A stretch of 64,000 nucleotides of DNA from Hesseltinella vesiculosa. Its lineage: Eukaryota > Mucoromycota > Mucoromycetes > Mucorales > Cunninghamellaceae. The notes under the pieces are model-generated. The model was not told the origin of the DNA and ran no database searches. It was given only the letters and a program-made list of their open reading frames with translations. A program made the position numbers and the translations under genes. Of this stretch, positions 33,694 through 47,550 are shown piece by piece; within the stretch, counting starts at the first letter, position 1, and every line of letters starts with the position of its first letter. The stretch is taken from assembly GCA_002104935.1 (NCBI GenBank), contig MCGT01000004.1, positions 1,176,824-1,240,823 on the forward strand. The letters run 5' to 3'.

Positions 33694-36600
33694 ATGTCAT
33701 CTTCTGTTGAACGTCAAGTCCTACCAACCAACGTCAAGCCTACCCATTACGATCTCTGGCTGAAGCCTGATTTGGATGCCTTTGTTTATGATGGTCGTGT
33801 TCAAATCACGTAAGAATCGCAGCATGACGATGACGTATCGTTTACCATCTTTTCCCAACAGATTGCAAGGTGTGGAGGCTTCCAAGGTCATTACTTTGAA
33901 TACCAATGAACTCAAGATTCACAGCGCAACATTGAATGTGGGTGATGCCAGGTAAAGTTTTTTTTTTTAATGGCTGCAAGGCATGGTGGGCTCACATCTC
34001 TTTTCATGGCTAGCCAAGCGGCCCTCGACATCTCCTATGATACTGACAAGACTCGTGCCTCTCTGACTTTTGACCAAGGCGTGCCTGTGGGTGCTCAAGC
34101 TATTTTGGATATCAAATTTGAAGGCATCTTGAACAACCAAATGGTCGGTTTCTACCGCTCCAGCTACAAGGACGAAGAAGGCAACACAAAGTAAGCAAAA
34201 AGGCCCCCCCCCCGACAAATGGAACTGACTCGGTGTTTTTAGATACCTTGCTACCACTCAATTTGAACCCACGGATGCCCGTCGTGCCTTCCCTTGTTGG
34301 GATGAGGTAAGGAAAAGCGCCGGGAATGAAGAGGACGGCCATTCAACGTTTTCTGTAGCCCTCGTTAAAGGCCACCTTTGACATCACCCTGGTGGCTCCC
34401 AAGGAAATGCAAGCATTGTCCAACATGAATGTCATCGCCGATGAAGCTTATGGTGAAGAAGGCACACTGAAGCAAGTCCGTTTTGCCACCACCCCCAAGA
34501 TGTCGACCTACCTCGTTGCCTTTGTTGTGGGTCCCTTTGACTATATTGAAGCTATGACCTCAGGTGAGCACAATGGCCATCCCATCCAGGTCCGTGTCTA
34601 TGCTCCTCCCGGCACGGCCGAGCAAGGCCGTCTTGCATTGAACGTCGCCGTCAAGGCTCTCGAATATTTTGCAAAGGTGTTTGGTGAACCCTACCCCTTG
34701 CCCAAGATGGACATGGTTGCCATCGTAAGCGTCTCCCATGCCCCTTTTTCTTTGCTCACCTTTACCCTTCCCGTAGAGCGAATTCGAAAGCGGAGCGATG
34801 GAAAACTGGGGCCTTGTCACCTACCGTACCATTTATGTAAGCTGCAACACGTCTTACGGACGACCGCTTATCTCTTGCGTTTAGCTGCTGTTTGATGAAA
34901 AGAACTCGTCCGTCCAATTCAAAAAGAGCACTGCCTATGTTGTGTGCCACGAACTGGCCCATCAATGGTTCGGTAACTTGGTACGCTTAAAATGGATGCA
35001 GGAATGAAAAAGGACAGAGCTGACGTTCCATACATAGGTCACAATGCAATGGTGGAATGAACTGTACTTGAACGAAGCCTTTGCTACGTGGGTGGGCTGG
35101 CTGGCCGTGGACCACATCTATCCTGAATGGGATATCTGGACATCGTTTGTCAATGATGATATGCCCCGCGCTCTCAAGTTGGACTCGCTGCGATCATCCC
35201 ATCCCATCGAAGTGGACGTGGCCGACGCCTCGGAAATTCACCAAATCTTTGACGCCATTTCCTATGACAAGGGTGCCAGTGTCATCCGCATGCTGAGCTC
35301 CTGGTTGGGTGTCGACACGTTTTTGGCCGGCGTCCGCCGTTATATCCAACGCCACAAGTGGGAAAATGCCTCTTCTGACAACCTGTGGACCGCCTTGAGC
35401 GAAGAAGCTGGTCTTGATGTTTCTAAATTCATGACCTTGTGGACCAAACACGTGGGCGTAAGTTGGAGGGAGGGACTTGGCGCGCCAAGCTTGCCAAGAA
35501 AAAAAAAAAAAACGAAACTTACGCTTTCATCATAGTACCCTGTGCTGACCGTTCAAGAAGGCGAAAGCAACATTGACATCACTCAATCTCGCTACTTGTC
35601 CACTGGTGATGTGAATGCCCAAGACGAAAAGTAAGTGTAGCATGGACTCGGGCTCGACTGATCCCCCCTCCTTTTTTTTAGGACCACCTGGTGGGTTCCT
35701 TTGCACCTGAAGACATCGGATGGCCAAGTCCAGCCTTTGGTATTGACCGATGACCACCAAAGCTTCAGCCTGCCTGCCGATGGTTTGTACAAGTTGAATG
35801 CCGAACAAACTGCCTTGTACCGTGTGCTGTATCCTCCCTCTGCCATCAGTCGCCTAGCTGGAGAAATCCGCAAACCTGACCATGGTCTGTTGAGCAGCAC
35901 CGCCGACCGTGTCGGGTTGATCAGCGATGTCGGAAGTTTGATGGTGAGCGGTGAACAGTCCACAGCCTCCTTTTTGGATCTTGTCCAAGCCTTTGAGCAC
36001 GAACAACAATACTTGTAAGGCTTTTGCTTTTACCGAAACACCTCCGCTCACCTATTTTTTTTTTTAACCATCCAGCGTTTGGTCACAACTGGCTAGCCAC
36101 ATGGCATCCTTGGTTAGCACATGGTACGAACAACCCAAGGAGGTTCGGGATCAATTGCTCAAAGTGCGCAGCAACCTGTTCGGCCCCTTGGCTGATCGTC
36201 TGGGATGGGAAGTGCAAGCAACCGATGATGATCTGACCAACCTGTTGCGCACCCTTGCTTTGTCAAACGCTGGTGTTTCCAAGCATGAAGCCACCGTCGC
36301 CGAAGCCAAGCGCCGATTCTGGGCCTATTTGGATGGCGAGCATGAAGCTATCCACCCTAACCTCCGTAGCTGTGTGTTCAACATTGTCTTGAACGAATTC
36401 GAAGGTGACGAGCTGACTCGCGCCTGGGATGCTGTGTTGGCCATTTACCAAGACGAATCGTTGCCCACTGACCAACGCTTGGTGGCTCTCGCCAGCCTCG
36501 GCGCTGCTAGCGACCCTGTTCTTGTCCAACGCTGTCTGGCCATGGCCATGGATGAAGTCCAAGTCCGTGCCCAAGATGTCATTTATATTTTCTCCACGTA

Positions 36601-36949
36601 ATCTGTAAAAAAAAAAAAAAAAAAAAGAAACTCATTTTTTTTTTTTTTTTGCAGATTGGGCGACAACAGCAAAGCTCGGGATGCCTTGTGGGACTACTTT
36701 GTCCAAAACTTTGATGCCCTGCACTCCAAATTTGGTCAGAATATTTCCATGTTCTCTTTGATTGTTCGCTCGGCCATCCGTGGCTATGCCTCTCTGGACC
36801 GTGTGACTAGCATCCAACAATTCTTTGTGGGCAAGGATACCAAGGAATATGCTCGTGCTCTGGATCAAGCTTTGGAAAGTGTGCAAGTGCGTGCAAAGTG
36901 GGTCCAACGTGACGCCGACCCTGTCCGCCAATACCTAGCCTCAGCCTAA
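33694..36949 (+). CDS. M1 family zinc aminopeptidase (puromycin-sensitive/Ape2 type)
   Basis: Twelve exons (33694-33809, 33862-33951, 34014-34190, 34243-34306, 34359-34724, 34777-34836, 34885-34980, 35038-35457, 35536-35630, 35682-36014, 36076-36597, 36655-36949) sum to 878 codons, 877 aa. The substrate-binding exopeptidase motif GAMEN is in a 60-nt exon of its own. The zinc site [10 protein letters not shown] is followed 18 residues later by the third ligand Glu in [10 protein letters not shown]. The C-terminal ERAP1-like helical domain is complete. The enzyme removes N-terminal residues from peptides in the cytosol. An ATG 72 nt upstream would add a Phe-rich leader but lies at the TATA box, so I prefer 33694. 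Confidence 0.93.
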
Positions 36950-37497
36950 TGCAAATCAATCCTTTTCTGTACCATAAAAACCAAGTGAAAAAAAAACAAA
37001 TAAAACTGGTTGACACGAGGTAGTCAACGTTTCACCCTGCAAACAAGGATGCTGAAAGGGAGTCTGTGTTTGTTTGAAAACAAGATCTTGTCGCCGCCTC
37101 GAGGCAGCGCAGGGACCAAGTTGATGAAACGTTGCTCACATAAATAAAGAAGATGCGTCATTTATCACCTGACCTGGCCCTCAGAAAGGGAAAGCCATGA
37201 AAGATCATCTGAAGCAACCATGGATGCGTGGCACAAAAATGCACCACTTTATTATTCCCACACTGTTTTAACGCACAGGTCAAATGCATTGTCATTGCAA
37301 AATGGGGGGAGCAGCATTTTTATTTTTGTTTTTTTTTTCAAATTGCTCATAGAAATGAAGGTTGGCATAAAAGGTGGCATAAAAAGTGTAATGAAATAAT
37401 CTAACAAATGTCATATGTATATATAAAATGATTGTATGTACAGAAGAGAAAAAAGCTGGGATATCCAATAAAGAAAAAAAAATACAAAAGGTTGGGA
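36950..37497. other. Intergenic region
   Basis: Convergent 3' regions of the aminopeptidase and the C2H2 factor. AT-rich, with AATAAA-like words near 37005 and 37140. No gene, repeat or RNA was recognised. Confidence 0.5.
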
Positions 37498-38401
<904 letters not shown>

Positions 38402-40378
38402 AATAGGTTGTTTGGTAATTAAAAAAGAGGTAGTAGGAAAGAAAAAAGAGGAAGAGACAAAGAGAAGAGAAACCTTGCCCTTTTTATAGAATCGCTCGGA
38501 TGCACCATCGGAGACCCAACACATTAAGATATGATTGGGAATCACGGGTAGCCCAAAAGGATTTAACAGTGTGCATATGGTCTAGCTCGTGGCACGCTGC
38601 TTTTTTGGGGGGACTTGCCCACAGACTGCCCAAATCTTCTCTATTCACCTTGACTAAACACCTCCCCCTCTCATTTTTTTTAACAATGGCTAAAGTGTTT
38701 TTTTTTTTTGTTTTTTTTTTTTAGAAAAAAAAAGGGGAGGACTGTCGCACGCTCTCTGACGGTGCCGTTTGAAATCGGACAACCCGTTTCACCATGATCC
38801 ATCTGTAAATTTGCTGACGGCTAAACGATATGATGCACTTATCAGACACATGGCAAAAAAAAAAAATGCACGTCCCAAATATCTAGATTGTCATTTTATT
38901 TTTGATCGGAGCATTGACTCAACAACACCCACCACCTCTCAAGGAGCTTTTTTTAAAAGTAGCCCTGACCAAGGATCACCTGATTTTTTATTTTCCTCGA
39001 GGCACGAGCCACTTTTTTCTCCTAGCAAAAAGAGCAGGGCATTTTAAAATGTGATGATCAACCCTTGCTATCGATACGCTTTTTTCCAAATCCAAAAGAA
39101 AGGTGACGCCTTTCTTTATTGGCAGAATTGTCCAGAAACTGTCTGTGTGACTGAGCCACGTGTGAGCAAGCACCAACAGCAGCCTTTCAATCGAGCAAGT
39201 ATGTTGGTAGACACATGTGAAAATAAAAAAGGCCTTGCTGTATCTTGGTTGATTCCACCAGCTCTTTTGATAAGCTAAAAGGCCATTGTTCAGGCACATG
39301 GCAAAAAAAGGTTCAGCGCACTGTGGCACAGAACTGCGCTAGGAAGATTCAAGCGGAGATGCGATGTCATTGGGGGGGGGGGCAAGGCTCCGCTCAATAG
39401 TCGCTGGACTTCAGATCGGGTGAATGGGCCCTCTTCCAACGAGCCATTTCCACACCAATCAATTTGCTGATATTTTTTGTACCACGTCGACACTTTGCAG
39501 TCTGTGGCCCAGCTTCTTTACTTTCTTCAACGCAATCCTGGTGTGGATAGGCTGGCTTGCATAGGAAGGGTATGGTGGCTGTTTGGGGGACACGAAATGA
39601 CTCGGGTGCTTTTTTTTTTGTGCTCGTCATGGGCGTTTTTTTTTTTTTTGTTTTGGTTTCCAAGCGGATGACCCAATTGCATCATTTTTTTTAAACCATT
39701 TTTTGGGTGCGCCGCTTTAAGCCTTTGATTTCTGGGCTGCGTGCAAGAAAAATGGAACAACAGTAAACTTTATCAACAGCCCATGTGGTGTATGTTATTG
39801 TCAGGCGTCCCAGGTCCAGGTGCCAATAAAACAAGGTCATCTGCTCGCTTTTGTTTTGATGAATCCGAAACATCACCTACCTGCTTGCTACATCGCTTGT
39901 CAAATACCGACGGATCGGCCTCCGTTTGAACATATATCTGGATCAAATTGGGAAATAGCCTTTTTGTCAGCAGCATCGGCTACCCCAAAATGCCGGCTCC
40001 TCATTAAAAAAAGATCGTCCTCTCGCTCCGCTTTTATTAGCAAAGGGAACCTGATTTGACTCTTTTTTAGAATGAGAGCGCCCGTTGCAGGCCCTTGCCT
40101 TTTTAAGCCCGTGGATGATGGTCCTTTTTTTTTTTTTCTTACATGACAGATCTGGTGTACCCACAGAATTCAGATAACCATGCACGGATTTAATACAGCA
40201 TTCACTCTCCATTCCTCGCCGCGTCACCTCCCCCCCCCCATTTTCATTGACATATGAAAAAAAACTGTCAACCCTCTTTTCCGCCGGTTAATTCTGTTCA
40301 TTTTCACATGCTGCTGCCCCACTGCACAATAAGATCTGGTAAAAAAAAAAAAAAAAAAAAAGTTTATCTCTAACAATC
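38402..40378. other. Long intergenic region, no convincing gene
   Basis: Nearly 2 kb of AT-rich sequence between the C2H2 factor and the methionyl-tRNA synthetase 3' end. Frames of 60-113 codons on both strands lack motifs and many run through A or T tracts. A 9-G run occurs at 39373-39382 and an 8-C run near 40231. A minus-strand stretch at 39394-39540 reads like decayed coding sequence (KKVKKLGHRLQSVDVVQK) but I cannot place it. Confidence 0.45.
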
Positions 40379-42961
40379 TTATTTCTTGCCACCATACTTG
40401 GACTTCCAGACATCTTCCATCTTTTCATCGATGCGAGTAAACAAGTAATCGGCACCATTCAGCTTGTGGCCACCATGGATATCTAGAGCAAACGTATCGG
40501 GGATCTGGCGCAGAGGAGCATTGATTTGCAACGAGATGCTGTCGGCAGTCGCGGGCATAAAAGGACTGATCAGCGATGCTAACAGATGGATCAAATTCAC
40601 AGCAGTTGTCACCACAGCATCGCACTGGGCACGCTGGTCATTGAACAGCTGGTTGCTCAGGTTGGATTCTTGCAAGTATTGATTACCACGAGCCGACACG
40701 GCCATGGCTGTGGCCAGACCTGCTCGGAGCTTCACCTTTTCCATCTGGTCAACATATTGGGCCAACAGCTCATTCACATCCTTGGCCAGCTTGGTTTCCA
40801 GCTCGCCCAAAGGAGCGTCGGCAGGCAACATGCCATCGTACTTTGCCACCACAAACTTGATCGCCCGGTTCACAAAGTTGCCCAAGTTGTTCAGCAATTC
40901 TGTGTTGTTCTTCGTGATGAATTCGTTCCATGTAAACATCGAGTCATTCGATTCAGGGCGCCCAGACAGCAAGTAATAACGCCACACCGATGGCGAAATG
41001 CCTGTCTCTTCTGCATTCGTCCCAAACACACCCACGTTGCGCGACTTTGAGAACTTGCCGCCTTCATAGTTCAGGTACTCTATTTTTCAAAACACGGTGA
41101 GTTTCATCTTGGGTCGAGACTTTTTTCTTACCAGTGGTGCTGATGTGGTTCACCATGGTCCAGCGCTCCTGGGTGGCCAACTCGGTACCAGGGAAAATCA
41201 CAGAGTGGAAAGGCACGTTGTCCTTGCCCATGAATTGGTACAGCTTGACTTGGTCAGGGTTCTTCCACCACTTTTCCCAATCATCCGTGTAGTTGGCCGT
41301 GATACTAGGATAGCCAATGCATGCGTCGAACCACACATAAAACACCTTGTCTTCAAACCCAGCCAATGGCACAGGCGTGCCCCATTTCAGGTCACGCGTA
41401 ATGCACCGAGGATGCAAGCCTTCCTTCAACCACGAGTGCGTAATGTTCACCCCGTTGCTGGACCATTTGCCTGGGGGGAGAAAAAAAGGTAAGCAACGAG
41501 CACTGATAACGACACGCACTTGCCTTCCACAGTGGACTTCTCAACAAAGGCTTCAATGCCACTTTGCAGCTTTTCGAGGTTCAAGAAGAGATGGCGCGAA
41601 TCTCTGGTGATAGGTGTGTTGCCATCGAGCTTGCAACGAGGCTTGACAAGCTCTGTCGCGTTCAAAAGACGGCCACAGGCATCGCACTGGTCACCACGGG
41701 CATCTTCATACTTGCAGTTGGGACACTCTCCTTCCACATAACGATCGGCCAAGAACCGGCTGCATTTTTCACAGTACAGCTGGGTCATCGTGTCTTGAAT
41801 GATATAGCCATTGTCATTCACCTTTTTGAAAATATCCTGCGTGATTTGCGTCTGCTTCTCTGTCGTGGTACGGCCAAAGTAGTCAAAGGAGATGCCAAAC
41901 CATTCATACACTTTGCTGTGCACGGCGTTGTACTTGTCACACAGCGCTTGGCACGACACGCCTTCTTCCAACGCCTTGGTTTCCGTCGCCGTCCCATATT
42001 CATCCGTACCACAAATGTACAATGTGTTGTACCCTCGGAGACGGCAGTAACGGGCATAGCAGTCCGCACTCAGCGTCGAACCAATGATGTTGCCCAAATG
42101 AGGAATGTTGTTCACATAGGGCAGCGCCGACGTGATCAAGATGTTATGTTCGCCATCCTTTGGGGTCCTGCATCAAGACAAGGGTCAGTCGGTGAGCACG
42201 CCTCATGAGACACTTACACCTTGGCATCCGTGGCAGTCGGAGCAACATAAAGCACATTTTTGTTCAACTTTTGGTCGGCCGGGTTCAATTGCGTGATTTG
42301 CACAGATTGCACCGCCTTTTTCTCATTGGCCTGATGCTTTTTCTTGGGGGCCTTGGTTTGAATTTGCTGTTGGATCAAGTCCACGGCCGCCTTGACAACT
42401 TCCGATTGACCCGTGAGATGCGTCCAGGCAGCGAGCGTGGGATATTTCGCTGCATCCACACTGCCCAACGCTTCGTACAACGACCCATAGTAAATCGCAT
42501 CCACGCTCGTCAGCTTGTCCGTCTATCCATACACTGGTCTCAGTATCCTCTCATTGTCGTAGCTTCATCCTTACATTGCCAAACACCTTGTGCTGCTCCA
42601 TGAGCTGGTTGATTTCCTTCAGCGCTGCATCGTATTTTTTCTTTGTGATCAATGGCCCCAACTGGCTCGATTCCTTTTCCACGCAGTAACTGCGAGACAA
42701 ATCAAAGTCAAGATCGCCCAAAATACAGCTACAGATGCTTGTGTTAGCTTTTCCCGAAAAAAAAAATAGTCCAACTTACCGCACAACGACATTGGGATCT
42801 TGCAGAGCCACACCGTCCACCTCCACCGAAAAACTATCCCCTTGCTGTTGCGTCACCTTTACATCCACCACTTTTGCAGCAATAAACACCTTTAGCGTAT
42901 TCGCAAAATGACGTTGTGATGGTACCAACTTTGGCACTGTCAGCGTAATCGATTGCACCAT
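40379..42961 (-). CDS. MES1: Cytosolic methionyl-tRNA synthetase
   Basis: Six exons (42961-42780, 42728-42575, 42522-42218, 42167-41524, 41470-41132, 41079-40379) encode 774 aa. Residues 1-200 are a GST-like domain, as in yeast MetRS which docks on Arc1. The catalytic domain follows: [12 protein letters not shown] with the HIGH-type motif HLGN, the Cys knuckles CEKC...CPNC...CDAC, and KFSKSRNVG as the KMSKS loop. The anticodon-binding helical domain ends the protein; there is no C-terminal EMAP domain. Intron 4 has a GC donor (GCAAGT, minus strand at 41523), needed to join VEG to KWSS. Confidence 0.95.
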
Positions 42962-43233
42962 TCTTAAATTTGAGGGGAAAAAGAAAAACGAAAAAGAAAA
43001 AAAAACAGGTCTGTCAGTAAAATAGGGGCATCTCTTCCTCAGCCACTCGACCAATCACACCCCACGAACCTTTCACAGCAAAACGTGGAATGAGTCACAC
43101 TTACTCTTCCCCCCTCATCCCCTCATGCATGAATCCTTGGCTATTCTACAACTGTATTTTATTTTTATCAACGGGACAGCCATGTCCTCAGGGTCAGCAG
43201 GACGTTTTTTTGCTTTGGACGTTTTTTTTTTCC

Positions 43234-43686
43234 TTAGGCCGACTTGACCAGCTGCTCCAAAGCCTTTTCCACATCTTGGCTGCTGGCATTTTGCAACACA
43301 ATCTTGTTTTCCACACCTTTCTCTGTTGCCCAATAAAATGAAAAATCAATAACATGCGTAATATATTGCCATCGTATCGCTTTACCGAATCGAGCAAACA
43401 CACGAGCTTCAGCACCGCTTGCCTCACGAATCAGAATGGGCAAGTTGGGATTCGCTTGCTTGATCGCACTGTAGTTGGCCTTTACATATTCGCTTCCATC
43501 AGCCAATGCAGCAGGTCAATCAGACAATTCAATCAGATTATCACCATTCCATCACACCAGCGTTTATCATTCAACCCCATCCATCCTGCACACTTACCGA
43601 ATGCCATTGCTTGCTGCCGATGTTTGACAGAATTGCACACGCAGCTCCTTCAAGTTCTTTCCCAATTGAGACTTTAAGATGGACAT
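43234..43686 (-). CDS. NDUFA2: NADH dehydrogenase (complex I) subunit NDUFA2 / B8
   Basis: Three exons (43686-43598, 43492-43386, 43322-43234) give 94 aa, the normal size. The thioredoxin-like fold signature is clear: LKELRVQFCQTSAASNGIR, then KQANPNLPILIRE and ARVFARF, aligned with human NDUFA2 (LREIRIHLCQ; KKANPDLPILIRE). It is an accessory subunit of mitochondrial complex I on the matrix arm. No cleavable presequence is expected for this subunit. The acceptor of intron 1 is ATGGAAG, not pyrimidine-rich, but it is the only one that fits the protein. Confidence 0.93.
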
Positions 43687-44555
43687 TGTTGTGATATTAT
43701 GAAAGCAAAAAAAAAAAAAAAACTCGTTTGGTAGGCTGAAAAAAAACATGCCACAAGGCATTTTCCGACCTAGGCACCGCAAAAAGTCACATTGCATCTC
43801 CGCTCCTCTTTTTGAAACTGGCATGGACTCGGATTGGCCGTTCCATTATGAAAACGTTCACGCCTGACCACCCCACTCCCCGTTGAATAACGGACTGATC
43901 CGTGTGGCCAATGTAAATGAAAGAAGTCAACGGAGAGGACATTGAGCCTGGACTGGCCTATCTCTCACCTCTGTCTCTTGTTGGGCCGATCCGCATTTCT
44001 TCGTCATCCAACAAACTGCGGCAGCACGGCATGTGATGGAACAGTCATCCTGTCTCGTAAAATTTTGTGTTTCGCTTTCCTTGACTGGGCAGATTCAACC
44101 TCCACCCACCCCCTTTGGCTCCTGCCTGGTTTTCATTTTTAAGCGAGGGACTTCAACCTGCCAAAACAAAATTTTTGGCCCTCCCTCACCGAAAGGAATG
44201 GCGGGATAGAGGTGCTCTTGGTTGCTGATGTGCTGAGGAAGGGCAAATGTCTTGGTGTGATGATTGGGCATACCTTTGTAGGAACCAGCAAAGAGACTGG
44301 CAGTACCTGAGCGTAGATGCAAGGGCGGGAGCTAAGAACCAAAAAAAAAAATGAGTGAGCTATGGGAACCCGCCATGATCACTCTTGATCATCAGCACAG
44401 CAACATGGTCAAGACAGCTGAAGGAAATCATCCTAACAGGCTTGAGCTCAGGCAGTGGACGTGAAGGATCAAAAAAGCTAAAATAAAAGAGTGAAGCAGA
44501 AGCTAGCCAAGATCATATCTGACCATAGTAATAATAGGGCAGAAGTAGGTCATCA

Positions 44556-45131
44556 TTATAGGCCACCATTCCTGACCTGAGCGCAGACGCATGCCCAACC
44601 AAAACATTGGGTCATTGACAGTGTGCCAAGAGATAACCAGGCTGGGGTCAATCGCAGAAGAGAAGGGCATTTGGGAATGCCTTGGGGTCTTGGACCACTT
44701 TCAAAACATTTACATGCACCCTGACCTCCTGTTGAAAGAAAAAACATGCGAGTAAAGCACTATGGTCAAACCTGAGCATGATTTGCAGGTGCACGCCAAG
44801 CGGAACCCAGTCTCCTTCAACAGGTTCGTTAAGATCCACTTTTTCATCACTACGCTCCACAATAGCATCGTCGAACAAGGCATCGTCATCGCCGCCAAAA
44901 TGACAGACTTGTTGGAAGAAGAGGCCAAGTCAGTGCTTGAGGTGCCAGCGTGGACCAACATACTTCAACGATGTAGGTGCAATCTGTAAGGTGATGCCAG
45001 GAACATCGTCCAAGATCACATCGTAACGTCAAATGTCGAGCCGCTGTCTTCCCATTGCACTTTAGACCAGTCGTGTTGATATCGTATCTGCTGTCAAGAA
45101 TTTTGCGAGCTTCATCGTCACAAACATACAA
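44556..45131 (-). pseudogene. Decayed copy of an unrecognised gene family (copy 1)
   Basis: On the minus strand, frames include DEKVDLNEPVEGDWVPLGVH and, after what looks like an intron ending TTTCAACAG, EVRVHVNVLKVVQDPKAFPN. The segment 44700-44830 is clearly related in DNA sequence to 56100-56230, including the intron with its acceptor. Stops and frame changes interrupt the reading, so it is not a functional gene as it stands. I do not recognise the protein. Confidence 0.45.
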
Positions 45132-45870
45132 ACATTGGAAGCTAAATGTTTGTTAGAATAAAAGATGGGCGTCAAATGTTCTCACCTGCCTCCCTATTTT
45201 TTTTTTTTTTTTTTTTTTGCTGCAGTAGCAATCAAGAGAAAAAAAAGAGAGAAGGGACAAGAACCGGTGGCCTCTTCACTCTCCATCTTGTTATCCAACA
45301 CCTGACTTTTTGGCCGACATCATTGGCTACTGCTATGCAACATTTGACGTCCATTAGACAAGCCAGCCGTTGGCTTACACTGCTGCATCCTCTCTCCTTC
45401 TCCGGTTTTACGGTAGCTGTGAAGCATGCTTTTACGCTAGTGTAGCCCATCAGAAAGTGACAATGGAGGCCCAGGAGCTTCACCATAAACAACTTGCATC
45501 ATATACAAGTGCCCTGCAAAAACTGGTGACGATCAGTGCTGAATTTATTTTTGGCGCACATTAGGCTCTCTCTGTTTTCGTTCAAAAATGGCCAGGGGAC
45601 CCTCAGGGATTTTGAAATATCTAAAAACCATCCTAGATCGGCTTTGAACCGATGGATCCAGTCCATTTTTTGAGTGGATATCGACAATAACATCACCTAA
45701 TGATGCTGCAAAAACCACATCGATTTAGCAAGGTTGCCCAGCCAAAGTTTGAAGAATCATGAATTCCATTCTCCGCTCCCCCAGCTAAAAAACCGTCAAA
45801 AACGACACAAACCAGAAAAAAAGCGTTCTACAGCCAAAAATCGAGGGTGCTGAAGTCAAGCCAAAATCGA

Positions 45871-46092
45871 CCTCCTCCGATCGCCTTCTAATTTGGCATG
45901 GTGATAGCAGGTGATAAGCGATCCCCATGTTAAAAACCTTAGCCTTGATGGATCACCCATTGACGAGCTAGAGCCGTTTCCTTTTTTTTTTCTCGAAAAA
46001 AAAAAACTTCCTCCGATCAGCTTCACATTTGGCATGGTGATAGTAGGTGATAAGTGATGATGAAGGCTAAAATTTAAGCCTTGATGGATCAC
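45871..46092 (+). repeat. Two direct repeats of about 85 bp
   Basis: Copies at 45871-45958 and 46008-46092 share CCTCCGATC, TTTGGCATGGTGATAG, AGGTGATAAG and AGCCTTGATGGATCAC in the same order and are about 80% alike. The 49 bp between them is rich in T and A runs. A weaker relative is seen near 55290-55325. Confidence 0.7.
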
Positions 46093-46139
46093 TGGATGGT
46101 GATCTAGAGAGTAAGACAACCAGCTGGAATGGCTTCCCT

Positions 46140-46212
46140 GGGAATCGAACGCGTATATGCGGGCTTTTTCAATGGGTTTATTTTTTTAAGCTGGCTTCTC
46201 TGGGAATCGAAT
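46140..46212 (-). repeat. Two tRNA-like B-box segments, possible SINE remnant
   Basis: GGGAATCGAAC at 46140-46150 and GGGAATCGAAT at 46202-46212, read on the minus strand, give GTTCGATTCCC and ATTCGATTCCC, the polymerase III B-box. Each is preceded by TGGCTTCCCT or TGGCTTCTCT, so the surrounding 25 bp is duplicated. No cloverleaf can be drawn, so these are not tRNA genes; a tRNA-derived SINE is possible. Confidence 0.35.
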
Positions 46213-46639
46213 GCAGGCAGTACGCATGTTTTTTTATGCAACCATAGTTCTCCAGGATGTAAAGTAGAGGTCTGTGGCCTTCCCCATAAACAACTTACGG
46301 TACAGTCAATATCATTTAAACTTATAGTTTGATAAAGTTATAACTTGTATTTTTGCTGACACTGAGACGTTGCACAGGGCTTAAACATGGTTACGCTCAG
46401 CCGATAGTTTTCTGTGATGGATAATTAAATCTCCGAACTCCTACTATAATTTTTTTTTTTGAGTCGTGGCTTTCTTTTGCCCCTTTTTTCATTTCTTGTG
46501 GTTTTTATGGTAAAACAAATGAAACAGAGCTCGGGGTCATGTTAGCCGTATCAAAAAAGAGCGTTGCAATTATCCGCAGGCAGAATTGGCTGCAGTGACA
46601 ATTTTAACATCGGTGTTTAAAACCACCAACTATGAACGA

Positions 46640-47550
46640 CCCCCGCGCAGAAAAAAAACATGGCGATGGTATACAAAGGTACAGAAGGTTTCGAAAAAAA
46701 AATTGAAGGCGCAAAATATACTGTACTCTCCCAGAAAAAATCTGAAAGGAAAAACGATGCACAAAAAAAAAACTGCTCTCGTTCACTTGGATTACTGTAA
46801 GCTTGTGAAAGTTGTTTTGAGGACAGAGTGCGCTCATCTCGAAAAAAAAATGGGTCTCCAGGACACGCGTGAAAACCGTCAAAGTCTGAAAAAGCAATTG
46901 CGGGGACGGAAACCAAGTCATCCCGGGTTCGAAAAAAAACCCATATTTAGACATATCAAAAAAAGGGTCATGTTTAAGCAAATACTTGCCTTCAAAGGGA
47001 ATGAAAATAATTGTGAGCGATATATTTTTCTTTATATGGGTGATGGATTTTTTGAAAAAATACTTTCCTAAAAAGTATAATTGACCCTTTTCTGGAAAGT
47101 ATTTTTTCAAAAAATCCATCACCCATATAAAGAAAAATATATCGCTCACAATTATTTTCATTCCCTTTGAAGGCAAGTATTTGCTTAAACATGACCCTTT
47201 TTTTGATATGTCTAAATATGGATGTTTTTTCTTACCTGGGCTGTCCCTGTTGTCTGTCCCCGCATTTTGATTTTGGACTTTGTCTCTATTTGACGGGTTT
47301 CCTGTGAATCCTGTAGGCAATAGCACCATTTTTTTTTTGAGTATGCATTCAGGAGCAATGCCCTGGCGTTATCATTTTTGAAAAAAAAGCTACTGGGAAA
47401 CATTTGGCCACACTCTGTTCGTAAAACAACATGCCATAGCTTCATCAAACAGATTTGTGTAGTTTTTCTTTTTTTTGGGCAGCATTTGTGCCTTCCAGCA
47501 TTTCTCCTCCCATGTTTTTTTTTATTTGCCGCGCAAGCATCACTTTTTTT
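46640..47550. repeat. Large foldback (inverted) repeat with a perfect 128-bp core palindrome
   Basis: The arms 46941-47068 and 47094-47221 are exact reverse complements over 128 bp, separated by 25 bp. Outward, the two flanks remain recognisably inverted but diverged to about 46640 and 47550: both sides carry matched words such as AACAGAGTG/GACAGAGTG, CCGTCAAA, TGCGGGGAC and AAAAAACATGG. Both arms read inward give the related peptide pieces VLRTEC and LQD..E.RQ, so the arms once encoded the same protein segment. This has the form of a foldback transposon or of an inverted gene duplication whose centre was recently homogenised. Confidence 0.85.

Noticed and set aside
46129..46220. Possible tRNA genes
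   Set aside because: Only the T-arm-like part is present; no acceptor, D or anticodon arm can be drawn.
46604..47329. 241-codon minus-strand frame across the palindrome
   Set aside because: Runs through both arms and the loop of the inverted repeat, so the two halves mirror each other; no start or family support.
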